Below, piece after piece: positions 33,667-43,662 of a stretch of 64,000 bases of DNA. The position numbers were made by a program, and so were the translations under genes. Origin of the DNA: Maledivibacter halophilus (lineage in GTDB: Bacteria > Bacillota > Clostridia > Peptostreptococcales > Caminicellaceae); contig NZ_FUZT01000003.1 in assembly GCF_900167445.1 (NCBI RefSeq), positions 309,400 to 373,399 on the forward strand, given 5' to 3'. The notes below the pieces were generated by a model that made no database searches, was not told the DNA's origin, and saw nothing but the letters and a program-made list of their open reading frames with translations. Every line of letters begins with the position of its first letter. The first letter of the stretch is position 1.

Positions 33667-33689
33667 AAAATCCCCTCCCCTTTAGATAA

Positions 33690-33719
33690 ATTATAACATA
33701 AAACGATATGAATTTTCAG
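33690..33719 (-). promoter_or_regulatory. Weak promoter candidate for the ImmA/HTH gene
   Basis: Perfect -10 TATAAT (33690-33695) with CTGAAA 18 bases upstream (33714-33719) as a poor -35; 24 bases from the start codon. Confidence 0.35.
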
Positions 33720-33721
33720 AC

Positions 33722-33787
33722 AAAAAACACCCCAGCTCGACAGCCTCTCTAATCCCAAGAGAAGCTAATCCAGCCAGGGTGCTTTTT
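33722..33787 (-). terminator. Long terminator after the 80-residue gene
   Basis: CACCC/GGGTG outer arms plus CTCT/AGAG inner arms form a branched hairpin; TTTTTT follows on the minus strand. Confidence 0.85.
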
Positions 33788-34028
33788 ACTTATCTACTTC
33801 TAATACTACTTTAAACTTTACTGAAAACGAATTAGCAGCCTCCGACTCTGGAAGTCCATCAACTATTTCATACTCTTCATCAAACTCATCAAAGAAATTC
33901 TTGTAATCATCATAGCTTGGAAATATTATGCCATCCATAGATCCCTTTCTAATCTTACCTTTAATATAATCTGATAAACAATACATTAAAAACTCCTGAT
34001 GTTTTTTACTAAGTTCTTCAAATCTCAT
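33786..34028 (-). CDS. Small acidic hypothetical protein
   Basis: 80 residues: MRFEELSKKHQEFLMYCLSD, then DYKNFFDEFDEEYEIVDGLP and a beta-prone end (FSVKFKVVLEVDK). Ribosome binding site GGAGGGG. It has its own terminator. Small size, acidity and location between a phage regulator and another orphan gene could suit an accessory (for example anti-host or defence) protein, but nothing in the sequence proves this. Confidence 0.6.
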   Translation of the reverse strand: MRFEELSKKHQEFLMYCLSDYIKGKIRKGSMDGIIFPSYDDYKNFFDEFDEEYEIVDGLPESEAANSFSVKFKVVLEVDK

Positions 34029-34167
34029 TTTTATCCCCTCCTACTTTATATATAGAAATAGGGTGGGGATTTTACTATGCATAAAGCTAAATATTTCTTA
34101 TACTACCTGCAGATACTAGGATACAAAAATGGATTCTAAGACTTAAGGTTTCTCTCTTGGCCAACTG

Positions 34168-34926
34168 CTATATTCCAACTTCAATGCCATTAAAAAAATC
34201 GTCAACACTTACAAGTCTTGACTTAAAGCCTTTCTCAATATCAAAAGTCTTAGGATTAGTTATAGTAATCTCAGGAACAACAAATCGAAATTCCTGTTGT
34301 TGTATAAAAAAATCATCTTTGCAGTACAAGTGTCTATAAACATTGTCTGTTGTCATTGTAAATACTCTCTTATTATTGAACCTATCAGATGCCCCCGTCA
34401 GATATTCTAATCTATCCATTGTTAATATCGACATATCATAATAACGGACTAATTCTGAGTAGCACTTTTCTTCAAAAGCTTGGGTAACACACCTTATAAA
34501 ATCTTTTGGTGTCTCTATCACTAATGCAGAATCTGCATCTCCAAAGTGTTCTCTAATTATTCTTTCCTTCTCCTTGTCAAATTTTATTTTATATCTATTG
34601 GCAGAATAATAGTATTCACAATCTGTAATGAATCCAGAAGTTAAACAAAATACAGGCATTTTATTCACTCCGTCAAACCCCATATTCATGATTGCTTCAT
34701 CTATTCTATTTATTACTTTATCACTTTCATGGTCTCTTATTACAACATCAGTAGCATTTATTAACATTCTCCCATCTAAAGTATCGCCCTGACCTTTTTT
34801 CAGTTGCTCTTTTTCAATATCGTTAAAGCGGCCACTGTTAGAAAAATATACTTTTCCATTCTCAAGCTCTACTAAATGTTCCCTTCTACCAAACTTTACA
34901 AGGAATAATATTTCTTGACTCCCCAT
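34168..34926 (-). CDS. Hypothetical 252-residue accessory protein
   Basis: Opens MGSQEILFLVKFGRREHLVE, then VYFSNSGRFNDIEKEQLKKG and GQGDTLDGRMLINATDVVIR. This early pattern (short strand, YFSN-SGRFNDIE, GDxxDGR) resembles DUF2971-like proteins found on mobile DNA, but the match is by impression. No signal peptide or membrane segment. The spacing to its neighbours (about 140 and 107 bp) and lone position suggest an independently transcribed cargo gene. TATAAT occurs 26 bases upstream of the AAAGGAGGG binding site region. Function unknown. Confidence 0.6.
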   Translation of the reverse strand: MGSQEILFLVKFGRREHLVELENGKVYFSNSGRFNDIEKEQLKKGQGDTLDGRMLINATDVVIRDHESDKVINRIDEAIMNMGFDGVNKMPVFCLTSGFITDCEYYYSANRYKIKFDKEKERIIREHFGDADSALVIETPKDFIRCVTQAFEEKCYSELVRYYDMSILTMDRLEYLTGASDRFNNKRVFTMTTDNVYRHLYCKDDFFIQQQEFRFVVPEITITNPKTFDIEKGFKSRLVSVDDFFNGIEVGI

Positions 34927-34961
34927 AATCCCCTACCCTCCTTTTTACCCAATTATACAAC

Positions 34962-34991
34962 AAAACCCCCAAGGATTAAATCCCTAGGGGT
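34962..34991 (-). terminator. Terminator of the 687-residue secreted protein gene
   Basis: ACCCCTAGGGATT pairs with AATCCTTGGGGGT on the minus strand, followed by TTTG. Short T-run but a strong stem. Confidence 0.75.
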
Positions 34992-35033
34992 ATGCTTGTA
35001 TCAACTCATTACTGAGTTAGTTATAATTCTTAA

Positions 35034-37097
35034 TTATAGTCCCATTGCTGCTTCAATTTCAGCAATTGTTTCTAGGTCAGCTTTAACTTCAAATACTACT
35101 CCAGCTATATCTGCTTTAGCTTCTGCACCAAGTGCATCATAATCTTCGCTGATAGCTTCTAAAGCTGTAATCATAGCTGCTATATCTGCTGCTCCATTTA
35201 CATCGCTGATTAAAGTTGTATAATCTCCTAAATAACCAGTAGTAAATATCGCAGTTTGTAAAGCATCAAAGTCTGCTGGAGCTGTTGCTTCTTCAGCTAA
35301 TGCATCAATTACGTATTGAGCAAATTCAGCTTTAGCTGCGTTTGGAGTTAAGTTTGTAAATTCGTTAGCTGGTTGTAAATCAAATAATAATGTTCTCATT
35401 TCAGCTGCAGATTTTGTATTCAATGCGTCTGCATAAATAACTAATTTTTCTGTTTCTGCTCCTAGATGTTTAACACTTCCAGAAGTATTCACATCAGCTT
35501 TTAGTGCTGCAAGAGCAGTAGCATCTGTAGGATCACCTTCTAGAGTTGTAACACTACCAGCCAATGCATCATATGATGCACTACCAGTAGTATAATCTTC
35601 ATCATATGCTACTTTCCAAGCTGCTTCAAAGTCTGCCATTGCATCTTTAGCATCTTGTACTATAGTTAAATCTAACGTTTCAGCTTCAAGTGCTGCAATT
35701 GCAGGAGTCAAAGTTGTAAGAGCAAGTTCAGTTTTTGTTAAGTCTTCTTTTTCTAAAGCTTCAATTGCTGCTACAAGATCATCATATTCAGTTACAGCAC
35801 CTTCTGCTGGAACTTCACCATTAGCTGCTACAAAGTCTGCCAATGCTGTTTCAGCTTTTACGATTTCAGCATCTGCTGCTTCACGAGCGTCAGCAATTGC
35901 TTCTAATTCAGCATCTATTGCTTCTATAATCTCCGCTTTAGTATCTCCATTACTATCTGTAACTTCATCATTTACTAATACAAGTGCCTCTAATGCTGAT
36001 TTGTATGCATTTAGCTCAGATGGTTTTGATCCATCTATGCTTCCAAATACAATTCCGTCGTCTCCAGCTACAACTGCATCAAGGTTGATTACATCAATTG
36101 CATCTGATATAGCATCGAAATCAGTCATAGCTCCATCAAGAGTATTTAAATCAGTATCAAAGATTGGTCCAGCTGTATCCATGTATGCATCCATATTTGC
36201 ATCTAATACGTTGCTGAATTGTCCTTTTAATACTAGGTATTTAGCATATTCACTGGTTACTTCAGCATCTGTTAACTCTTCTTCAAAAGCATCAAATTCT
36301 GAATTTGCAGCAACAGCATCTACAACATCTTCTTGAACTTCTGCTACAGTGCTAAGAGGCTTAGCAGCTTCTTTTGCAGTATAGTAAGCATCAACTTTAG
36401 CTACATCAAAGCCTGTGAAATAAGCTTCATCAGCTAAAAGAGTTGCTAATTGAGCTGCAGTAGCTGCATTAATATCAGCAACTAATGTTTCAACTGCATC
36501 AAATTCAAGAGCTACATTAACTTCTTGTGTTGCTTCACCGATTGTTACTTCAACAACATATTCATCATCACCAAAAGTTTTGCTGCTAACATCAAATGTT
36601 ACAACATTATCTATGATTTCAGCAGAATTAGCTGTAACTATTGCAGTTCCAGTCTTTGCACCTTCATCATCAAGTGCAAAAATAGCAACCTTTGCTGTTG
36701 CATCTTCTTCTGCTTCAAACGCTGCTACATTTAGTTCAATTGTCTTGTCAATAGCACTTACACTCTCAACAACCACTGAATGATCAATTTCAATCTCCTC
36801 AGTAGTTCCGTCAGCTTTTTTCAAAGTAATTGTATCTGGTAAAACACTTTCTTCTACATCAGTCATATCAACAGCATTTTTAAGATTACCTGTTGGAGTT
36901 TTAAATAAAATACTTCCATTAGCTTCTGCAACTGCTCGTTGCAATTCAGGTATGTAGGAAGCGTCATCTAATAGTTCTAGTTCGTATGCTTTATTTCCAA
37001 TAATTACTATGTTACTAGGAACTCCAGCAGCCATAGCAACTGAGGAAAACATAAGCATAAACACTATAACTAAGCTTAGAACTCTAAATTTCTTCAT
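35034..37097 (-). CDS. Secreted Ala/Asp/Glu-rich helical protein
   Basis: 687 residues. Signal peptide MKKFRVLSLVIVFMLMFSSV... with a likely AMA-AG cleavage near residue 24. After a short beta domain (about 30-220) the rest is low-complexity helical sequence rich in Ala, Asp, Glu, Thr and Leu, with recurring FDA/FDAL and DAxxAxADF phrases. No SLH or sortase motif is visible, so its wall attachment is unclear. It lies downstream of an SLH gene behind a long hairpin and may be co-transcribed as a partner of the S-layer. AAGGAGG precedes the ATG. No known family recognised. Confidence 0.8.
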   Translation of the reverse strand: MKKFRVLSLVIVFMLMFSSVAMAAGVPSNIVIIGNKAYELELLDDASYIPELQRAVAEANGSILFKTPTGNLKNAVDMTDVEESVLPDTITLKKADGTTEEIEIDHSVVVESVSAIDKTIELNVAAFEAEEDATAKVAIFALDDEGAKTGTAIVTANSAEIIDNVVTFDVSSKTFGDDEYVVEVTIGEATQEVNVALEFDAVETLVADINAATAAQLATLLADEAYFTGFDVAKVDAYYTAKEAAKPLSTVAEVQEDVVDAVAANSEFDAFEEELTDAEVTSEYAKYLVLKGQFSNVLDANMDAYMDTAGPIFDTDLNTLDGAMTDFDAISDAIDVINLDAVVAGDDGIVFGSIDGSKPSELNAYKSALEALVLVNDEVTDSNGDTKAEIIEAIDAELEAIADAREAADAEIVKAETALADFVAANGEVPAEGAVTEYDDLVAAIEALEKEDLTKTELALTTLTPAIAALEAETLDLTIVQDAKDAMADFEAAWKVAYDEDYTTGSASYDALAGSVTTLEGDPTDATALAALKADVNTSGSVKHLGAETEKLVIYADALNTKSAAEMRTLLFDLQPANEFTNLTPNAAKAEFAQYVIDALAEEATAPADFDALQTAIFTTGYLGDYTTLISDVNGAADIAAMITALEAISEDYDALGAEAKADIAGVVFEVKADLETIAEIEAAMGL

Positions 37098-37136
37098 TTA
37101 GGGTATTCCTCCTTAATATTTTAATATTTTTAGGAA

Positions 37137-37168
37137 AGCAATTTAAGTGCTTTGGCACTTAAATTGCT
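37137..37168 (-). terminator. Perfect 14-bp hairpin between SLH gene and secreted-protein gene
   Basis: AGCAATTTAAGTGC and its exact inverse around four bases. The minus-strand T-run after it is weak, so partial read-through into the next gene is likely. Confidence 0.6.
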
Positions 37169-37204
37169 TCTTACATTTTTAACTTATTGTTTTACTTCTT
37201 TAAC

Positions 37205-40200
37205 TTATTTTGCTTCTACTTCTACTTCTACATCTTCAGCTATAACTTCACCATCAGCATCATATAAAGTTACTTTTACAGTATCGCCTTCTTTAACACC
37301 AAATGTTACTGCTTCATCACCTAAATCTACTGGTTCTAAAGCTACATCTTCTCCTTGAGCAGTTTCTACCATATAAGTTGCTGCATCATCATATCCTTCT
37401 ACTTTAACTTCCACAACAACACCGATAGTACTTTCTGTAGGTCTTACTGTAACTGTAATTTCTTCATCTCCACCAACAGAATCTTCCAACGCATCAATAG
37501 CATCTTCAATAGCTTTTACAGCATCTTCTATTTCTTCTTCATCATCTGAATCTTCCATAACTTCTTCAGCATCTTTTAATGCATCTTCTAAATCATTCCA
37601 AAGATCAGAATCATAATCATCTTCGTCATTATCTTTTAGAAAATCTTCAGCATCTTCTATAGCATCTTCTAAATCAGATTTGTCTATAGGATCGCCAAGA
37701 AGCTTAAGCTCTACGATTAAATCTTCATCATCTTCATCATACTCAATTACTTCTACTCTCATTCCTTCTTTAAGTTCATCTTGGATATCTTCACCCATTG
37801 CAAGAACTTTTTTTCCATCTTTATCATAAAGAATTGTATCTTCATCTATTTCTTTACGATCGCCATCAATTATAATTCTGTTACTACCAACATAATCTAC
37901 TGTACCTTCATCACCTTCGCTGCCACCTTCATCAGAATCTTTTAATTCTTCACGAAGTGTAATTGCCACGATTTCGCCTTTGTTGTCATCATCTCTTACA
38001 GCCTTGAAGTATTTGTAATCAGCGATATCTTTAACTTTACCTGGATCATCAGCTTCTTTATCTTCATCAAGAATCCAAACTACAACGCCTTTAGCTAATC
38101 TCATGGATTCTCCATTAACAACTACATAATCATCGTCTTTATCGCCATCTTCATCTTTATCAAATTTAACATATCTGTCTTCTATGATGTCATAAGACTT
38201 ATCAAGTTTTGCTTCATCATCAGTATTCATTTTGAAAGCAACAATATCTCCATTGCCAAAGTCATCTTCGTCTTCTAATACGTAATCGTCTTCACCTTTT
38301 TCGAAAACATCTATTGCAACTATATCATCGTCACCGTTACCTGCTGTTCCAACATCTTCAGTTACAACACCAAAGTAAACATCATCGTCAACGCCTTCGA
38401 ATTCTGGATCTATGAATACAACCATATCAGCGTCTTTACCTGGTTTACCAAGTATAACTGCTCTCTCATCTGATTCAGCTTTGAATTCAGATTCATATAT
38501 TGATTTATAGCTTATAACCTTTGGATCTAATTCTGACTCATCATCTAATGCAGTCATGAAAACTGTATCTTCATCAATGTAGAACTTAGTTTTGTCTCCA
38601 TCTTTGTCTACTAAATATAAAACATCTTCATCACTGTCTTTTTCTATTGCAGGAGCATCATTATTTGTCAATAAACTATTTTCTACTAATTCGATTTTTA
38701 AATCTTCATCATCGATGTCGCCATCTTTGTTAAGTTTGAACTGCATAATAGCAAATTCTAATCCATCTTCAACACTGTCAAACCAATAGTCTTCATCTAT
38801 GTCTCTTAATGGCTTAGCATCGCTTCTATCATCAAACTCATACTTAGCTTCTTCTTCGTCACCTTCAGCGTCTGGTATAACAACTTCTACCTCTGCCTTT
38901 GAACCAAAGTCTGCATAAGTTACTACAGCATACTTAGTTGCGCTAGTAGCTTTAGTATCACTGAAGATTAATTGAACTTCATCATTTAAGTCTAATACTG
39001 CAGTTACTTCTTCTCCATTGATATCGTCTAAACTATCTTTGTTTGAATATGCTTTGAAGCTGTCAAACTCATCATCTGAATATGCTGCTCCATCATATGC
39101 CTTGTCATAATTTTCTCCGTCTATCTTCACTTCGTCATTTTTAACTTTTTCAAGCTCTCCACTTACTGTAGAGTTTTTAACTACTAAGTATAGCTCATCG
39201 CTATCTTCCCATGCATAGATTGCACTGTTTACATCAACATCATCGATGTCAATTACTTCAAATTTTTCATTGTAAACAAATACGCCATCATCATAATCAG
39301 ATAGATCTAAAGTTTCTTCATCACCAGTTCTATCAACGAATTCGTATTCATCATCGTCTATCTTGAATACAACACCAGCTTCAACTTCACCAAAGTCGAA
39401 TAAATTAGCATAAGCTACTTCGTCATCATCGTTAAGTACAAAATAACCATATGCGTCTGCTGGAATTTTGTCTAATTTTTCTTCTTCGAAGTTTACATAA
39501 ACTTCTGCATTTTTAGCCCAGTCATATTCTTCATCATCAACATAAAGATAAACTACTTCATCATCTGAATCTTTTTTAACTATAGTGTCAAATTTAATAT
39601 TGTCTTCATCAGTGTCAACTTCTAAGTTAACTATTTGATCATCGTCAGCCCAGATTGTTACTTCTAATCCAAGAAGTGTATCAAGGTTAACATCACCTAT
39701 TAATAATTCATATATGTCACTACCATCGTCTTCACTGTCTACTTCGATTTCATTATCTTTTAATGAACTCTTAATATTTGGTACTGCAGTAACTACACCT
39801 TCTATTTCATCAATATGTAGCTTTGTCTTTAAAAGAGTTTTGTCATCATCATCATTTTTATACTCTGGAGTGTCTCCCCAAGTAGCTTGATACATTAAGT
39901 TAACATCTAAAGATGCATCTACCATCTTAGCAACGTCTCCACGAGTTGCTGCTGATGCGTCTGCAAATGAAATGTCATCTGTAATGTCTTCTTCTGCAGC
40001 CACTGCAAGGTATCCATTTGGATATCCACCCATAGCTTGTGCTTTAGGCTCATATCCTAATGCCCTTACTATCATAGTAACTGCTTGAGCGTAAGTTACT
40101 TTATCTTCTGGTCCAAATGTTCCATCACCACGACCATTTATGATTTCCATACCTGCTGCTTGGTTAATGTATCCTGAAGCCCAGTGTCCTGCAGGAACAT

Positions 40201-40468
40201 CGCTAAAAGCAGTTGCTCCTTTGCTGTATTGTGCAGATTCACCTACTCCAACTGCATGAATCATTATCTTAGCAAATTCTGCTCTTGTAATTGTTTTTTC
40301 TGGTTTGAATTCTCCATCGTCATAACCAGATACGATTTCTAATGCTATTAATCTTGTTACAGCATCTTCATAATCTGTACCTTCAACATCTGCTGGAGCT
40401 GCGAAAGCAAATCCGAAGCTTCCAAGTACCATTGAAAGTACCAATACTAATGAAAGTATCTTTCTCAT
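37205..40468 (-). CDS. S-layer homology (SLH) domain protein, highly acidic
   Basis: 1087 residues. Signal peptide MRKILSLVLVLSMVLGSFGF... cut after AFA. SLH repeats at about 25-70 (DYEDAVTRLIALEIVSGYDD), 85-135 (FSDVPAGHWASGYINQAAGM) and a diverged third ending ATRGDVAKMVDASL; these bind secondary cell-wall polymer. The rest is beta modules very rich in Asp/Glu, a helical acidic segment near 960-1010 (SDLEDAIEDAEDFLKDNDED) and a C-terminal beta domain. Probably a major S-layer subunit, with acidic faces binding calcium (inference). It has a strong promoter and a leader of about 250 bases. Paralogue of the next gene upstream. Confidence 0.92.
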   Translation of the reverse strand: MRKILSLVLVLSMVLGSFGFAFAAPADVEGTDYEDAVTRLIALEIVSGYDDGEFKPEKTITRAEFAKIMIHAVGVGESAQYSKGATAFSDVPAGHWASGYINQAAGMEIINGRGDGTFGPEDKVTYAQAVTMIVRALGYEPKAQAMGGYPNGYLAVAAEEDITDDISFADASAATRGDVAKMVDASLDVNLMYQATWGDTPEYKNDDDDKTLLKTKLHIDEIEGVVTAVPNIKSSLKDNEIEVDSEDDGSDIYELLIGDVNLDTLLGLEVTIWADDDQIVNLEVDTDEDNIKFDTIVKKDSDDEVVYLYVDDEEYDWAKNAEVYVNFEEEKLDKIPADAYGYFVLNDDDEVAYANLFDFGEVEAGVVFKIDDDEYEFVDRTGDEETLDLSDYDDGVFVYNEKFEVIDIDDVDVNSAIYAWEDSDELYLVVKNSTVSGELEKVKNDEVKIDGENYDKAYDGAAYSDDEFDSFKAYSNKDSLDDINGEEVTAVLDLNDEVQLIFSDTKATSATKYAVVTYADFGSKAEVEVVIPDAEGDEEEAKYEFDDRSDAKPLRDIDEDYWFDSVEDGLEFAIMQFKLNKDGDIDDEDLKIELVENSLLTNNDAPAIEKDSDEDVLYLVDKDGDKTKFYIDEDTVFMTALDDESELDPKVISYKSIYESEFKAESDERAVILGKPGKDADMVVFIDPEFEGVDDDVYFGVVTEDVGTAGNGDDDIVAIDVFEKGEDDYVLEDEDDFGNGDIVAFKMNTDDEAKLDKSYDIIEDRYVKFDKDEDGDKDDDYVVVNGESMRLAKGVVVWILDEDKEADDPGKVKDIADYKYFKAVRDDDNKGEIVAITLREELKDSDEGGSEGDEGTVDYVGSNRIIIDGDRKEIDEDTILYDKDGKKVLAMGEDIQDELKEGMRVEVIEYDEDDEDLIVELKLLGDPIDKSDLEDAIEDAEDFLKDNDEDDYDSDLWNDLEDALKDAEEVMEDSDDEEEIEDAVKAIEDAIDALEDSVGGDEEITVTVRPTESTIGVVVEVKVEGYDDAATYMVETAQGEDVALEPVDLGDEAVTFGVKEGDTVKVTLYDADGEVIAEDVEVEVEAK

Positions 40469-40724
40469 GTTTAAATTTCCTCCTTTTATTTTGTTCTTTT
40501 TTTGTAGTGAGATTTTTGAATCAACCCTTTATATCCTTCCCACTGAGAATAAAATGGGTTAAATCTATAGAAGTGGAAAAGATTTAAAATCAAATCCACC
40601 TTCTAACATAATAAGATTGAGTAATATAAAACTCAAGTTGTTCAAATAGCCTGCCTAAGAAATATAAACCTAATATGTATTTTTTTATCCTAATCAGGGA
40701 ATATATAGATTAATCACTAACGAT

Positions 40725-40753
40725 ATAATACCATAATTTTTTTTCCCATTCAA
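40725..40753 (-). promoter_or_regulatory. Sigma-A-type promoter of the 1087-residue SLH gene
   Basis: -35 TTGAAT (40748-40753), 17-base spacer, -10 TATTAT (40725-40730) on the minus strand. Start of transcription would be near 40718. Confidence 0.75.
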
Positions 40754-40843
40754 TGCGATTTATATTACAATATTATTACATGTTGTTTTCACTAGTATTT
40801 CATCATGTTTTTTAGAATTTTTTTAAAATCTTTTTTAAAGCAA

Positions 40844-40891
40844 AAACACGAAAAAAACCTATACATAAATGTATAGATTTTTTTCGTGTTT
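40844..40891. terminator. Bidirectional terminator after the 917-residue SLH gene
   Basis: ACACGAAAAAAA-CTATACA and TGTATAG-TTTTTTTCGTGT arms; T-runs on both strands. Confidence 0.9.
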
Positions 40892-40908
40892 ATTGTTTCT
40901 TTTGTATC

Positions 40909-43662
40909 CTATTCCTCTTCAACAAGGGATAATTCTACAACTACTCCATCTTCAACTTCAAGAATATTTACTTCTGTTTGATTTTTTACTATATTATCTT
41001 TTATATCTGTGTTTCCAATTGCAATTAAATTACCTTCTGCATCATAGAGCGTTGTATCTTCATCTAATGTGTAAACAGTTCCATCAACTGCGATCTTTGT
41101 TCCTGAAGTGTTGATATAAGATACAACACCTGTTTCTGTTTTATTGTCTTGAGTATCTTCATCACTTTCTTCTGAAACAATAGCTGCCACTATGATACCT
41201 TCATCATTGTAAAGATATTTAAATACTTCATAGTTATCTACTTTAGATCTAGCCACTTTGTTTTCTAATTCGTCAGTGTCATCTTCATAGATTACAGCTG
41301 ATGTATCTAATTTTCTATCTTCACTATCATTAAGATCTTCTACCCAACCATCGTTGTACTTGATTCCATCTTCGTCAACATCTTGATTATCTGCTTCGCT
41401 TGCTAGTACTGCTTTATTATCAGTGTTTAGCTTGAATGCAACTAAGTCACCAACTTGGAAGTCATCTTCATCTTTAACTGCATATTCATTTACGCCTTCT
41501 CCTGCAACATCAATTTTAGCCATATCGTTATCGCTTGTAGTCCACTGGTCTAATACAACACCGTAATAAACGTCATCGTCAGCACCTTCAAAGTCTTTGT
41601 CTAGGAATACAATCATTTCTGCATCTTTACCTTGGTCACCAAATACTAAAACTCTACTACCTTCAATTGCATTTTCATAGATTTCTTCATAGTCGATTAC
41701 TGCTGGGTCTAATTCACCTTCGTCTTTACTATTTGAATCTAATGCTGTCATGAATACTGTGTCTTCAGAGATATAGTATCTATGTCCCTGAACATCTAAT
41801 CTGTCAGAATCAGTTGACTTAGTTAAATCTCCTATTTCATAGTTTTCACCTTCTGCAGCTGCTGGTAAATTGTCACCGGCATATACAAGTTCAACTATAT
41901 TTGCTTCTCCATCGGAAATTTCTCCATCAGAGTTAAGCTTAAACTCCATTGCTGCAAAGGATAAATCATCGTTACCATTGTTTGAATCTTGATTTTCAAA
42001 GTATTGTAAATCTTCAAGTCTAGAACCATCTGCTCTAGTTTCAAATTCATAGTTTACTTCATCTTCTTTTGTGAATACTGTTGCTTCTGATTTTGATCCA
42101 GCTTCACCATAAGTTACAATACCATACATAGTTCCACTAGTAGCTTCACTATCACCAAAGATTAACTGAACTTCACCATTTAAATCTAATACTACTGTTA
42201 CTGTTTCTCCATTAAGGTTATCTAAATCTTTTCTATCATCATAGATACCGAAGCTGTCAAATTTATCATCTGAGTAAACTGCACCATTTGATGCATGTCT
42301 GTCATAAGCTTCTTCATCTACTTGTATCTGATCATCTTTAACTCTATTAAGTTCTCCGTTTACTGCTTTGTTTATAACGATTAAGTATAGTTCATCACTA
42401 TCTTCCCAACCGTAGATTGCACTATTTTCTTTTATTTGATCCTTGTCAATTGCTTGCATTTTTTCATTGTAAACAAATACTCCATCTTCATAATCAGCTA
42501 AATCTAATTCATTGTTGTCGTCACCGTCTCTGTCAACATATTTGAATACGTCACCATCAGCATCAAATACTACACCTGCTTCAACTTCACCAAATTCAAA
42601 TAAGTTAGCATAAGCAACTTCTTCACTGTCATTGAATACGAAATATCCATATGCATTTGCAGGAATTTCATCTACATCTACTTCTTCAAAGTTAACGTAA
42701 GCCTTTGCTCCCTTTGCCCATTGATATCCTTCATCATCAACATAAAGTTTTACTTCATCTTTAGTTGAGTTTTCAGCTACACTATCAAATAATATATCGT
42801 CTTCATCTGTTTCAATTTCTAGGAATACTATTTCATCATCATCAGCCCATGCTGTTACTTCTAAACCTAAAAGTGCATCATAATCTGCATCAACTAATAA
42901 TTTGTAATCTTTACCATTGATTTTGATTTCATTTTCTTCAAGTGAACTGTCAGTATTTGGTACAGCAGTAACTATAGCTAATGTATCATCTACTGATTTG
43001 ATTTCGTCAACACCTAGCTTTGTAGTCATAAGTGTTTTATTTTCATCTTCTTCGTACTCTGGGTATTCTCCCCAAGATGTTTGAACCATCATTGGCACTG
43101 TAAGAGAAGCATCTACCATTTTAGCCACGTCTCCACGAGTTGCTGCCATTGCATCTACTATATTTACATCTTCAGTAATATTCTTTTCAGCACCTACTGC
43201 AAGGTATCCTCCAGGATATCCACCCATTGCAGTTGCCTTTGGCTCATATCCAAGAGCTCTTACTATCATAGTAACTGCTTGTGCATAAGTTACTTGATCT
43301 TCTGGTCCAAAGTTTCCATCTCCATAACCATTGATAATTTTCATATCAGAAGCTACATTGATGTATCCAGCAGCCCAGTGATTTGCAGCCACGTCAGAGA
43401 ATAATGTTTGTCCTCCCGCGTATTGTGCCGCTTCACCAACTCCAAGAGCAGTAACCATTATTTTTGCAAATTGTGCTCTTGTTATTGTTTCGTTTGGTCT
43501 AAATGTTCCATCTGGAAATCCTGATAGGATTTCTAATGCCACAAGTCTTGTTACAGCATCTTCATAATCTGTACCTTCAACATCTGCTGGAGCCGCAAAT
43601 GCAAATCCTAGGCTTCCAAGTACCATTGAAAGTACTAATACTAATGAAAGAATTTTCTTCAT
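40909..43662 (-). CDS. S-layer homology (SLH) domain protein
   Basis: 917 residues, close paralogue of the 37205-40468 product with almost the same signal peptide and first SLH repeat. SLH repeats: DYEDAVTRLVALEILSGFPD (about 25-70), FSDVAANHWAAGYINVASDM (about 88-135), and a third ending ATRGDVAKMVDASL. It lacks the helical acidic domain and C-terminal beta domain of its paralogue, ending in the shared small beta module (ETGVVSYINTSGTKIAVDG). Ribosome binding site GGAGGAAG. It has its own promoter and terminator, so the two paralogues can be regulated separately. Confidence 0.92.
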   Translation of the reverse strand: MKKILSLVLVLSMVLGSLGFAFAAPADVEGTDYEDAVTRLVALEILSGFPDGTFRPNETITRAQFAKIMVTALGVGEAAQYAGGQTLFSDVAANHWAAGYINVASDMKIINGYGDGNFGPEDQVTYAQAVTMIVRALGYEPKATAMGGYPGGYLAVGAEKNITEDVNIVDAMAATRGDVAKMVDASLTVPMMVQTSWGEYPEYEEDENKTLMTTKLGVDEIKSVDDTLAIVTAVPNTDSSLEENEIKINGKDYKLLVDADYDALLGLEVTAWADDDEIVFLEIETDEDDILFDSVAENSTKDEVKLYVDDEGYQWAKGAKAYVNFEEVDVDEIPANAYGYFVFNDSEEVAYANLFEFGEVEAGVVFDADGDVFKYVDRDGDDNNELDLADYEDGVFVYNEKMQAIDKDQIKENSAIYGWEDSDELYLIVINKAVNGELNRVKDDQIQVDEEAYDRHASNGAVYSDDKFDSFGIYDDRKDLDNLNGETVTVVLDLNGEVQLIFGDSEATSGTMYGIVTYGEAGSKSEATVFTKEDEVNYEFETRADGSRLEDLQYFENQDSNNGNDDLSFAAMEFKLNSDGEISDGEANIVELVYAGDNLPAAAEGENYEIGDLTKSTDSDRLDVQGHRYYISEDTVFMTALDSNSKDEGELDPAVIDYEEIYENAIEGSRVLVFGDQGKDAEMIVFLDKDFEGADDDVYYGVVLDQWTTSDNDMAKIDVAGEGVNEYAVKDEDDFQVGDLVAFKLNTDNKAVLASEADNQDVDEDGIKYNDGWVEDLNDSEDRKLDTSAVIYEDDTDELENKVARSKVDNYEVFKYLYNDEGIIVAAIVSEESDEDTQDNKTETGVVSYINTSGTKIAVDGTVYTLDEDTTLYDAEGNLIAIGNTDIKDNIVKNQTEVNILEVEDGVVVELSLVEEE

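Larger units (their letters stand above)
40469..40908. other. Non-coding 440-bp interval between SLH genes
   Basis: Contains the bidirectional terminator (40844-40891), the promoter (40725-40753) and a roughly 250-base untranslated leader for the 1087-residue SLH gene. The leader has no open frame that I can support; AAAGGAGG precedes the ATG. Confidence 0.75.
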
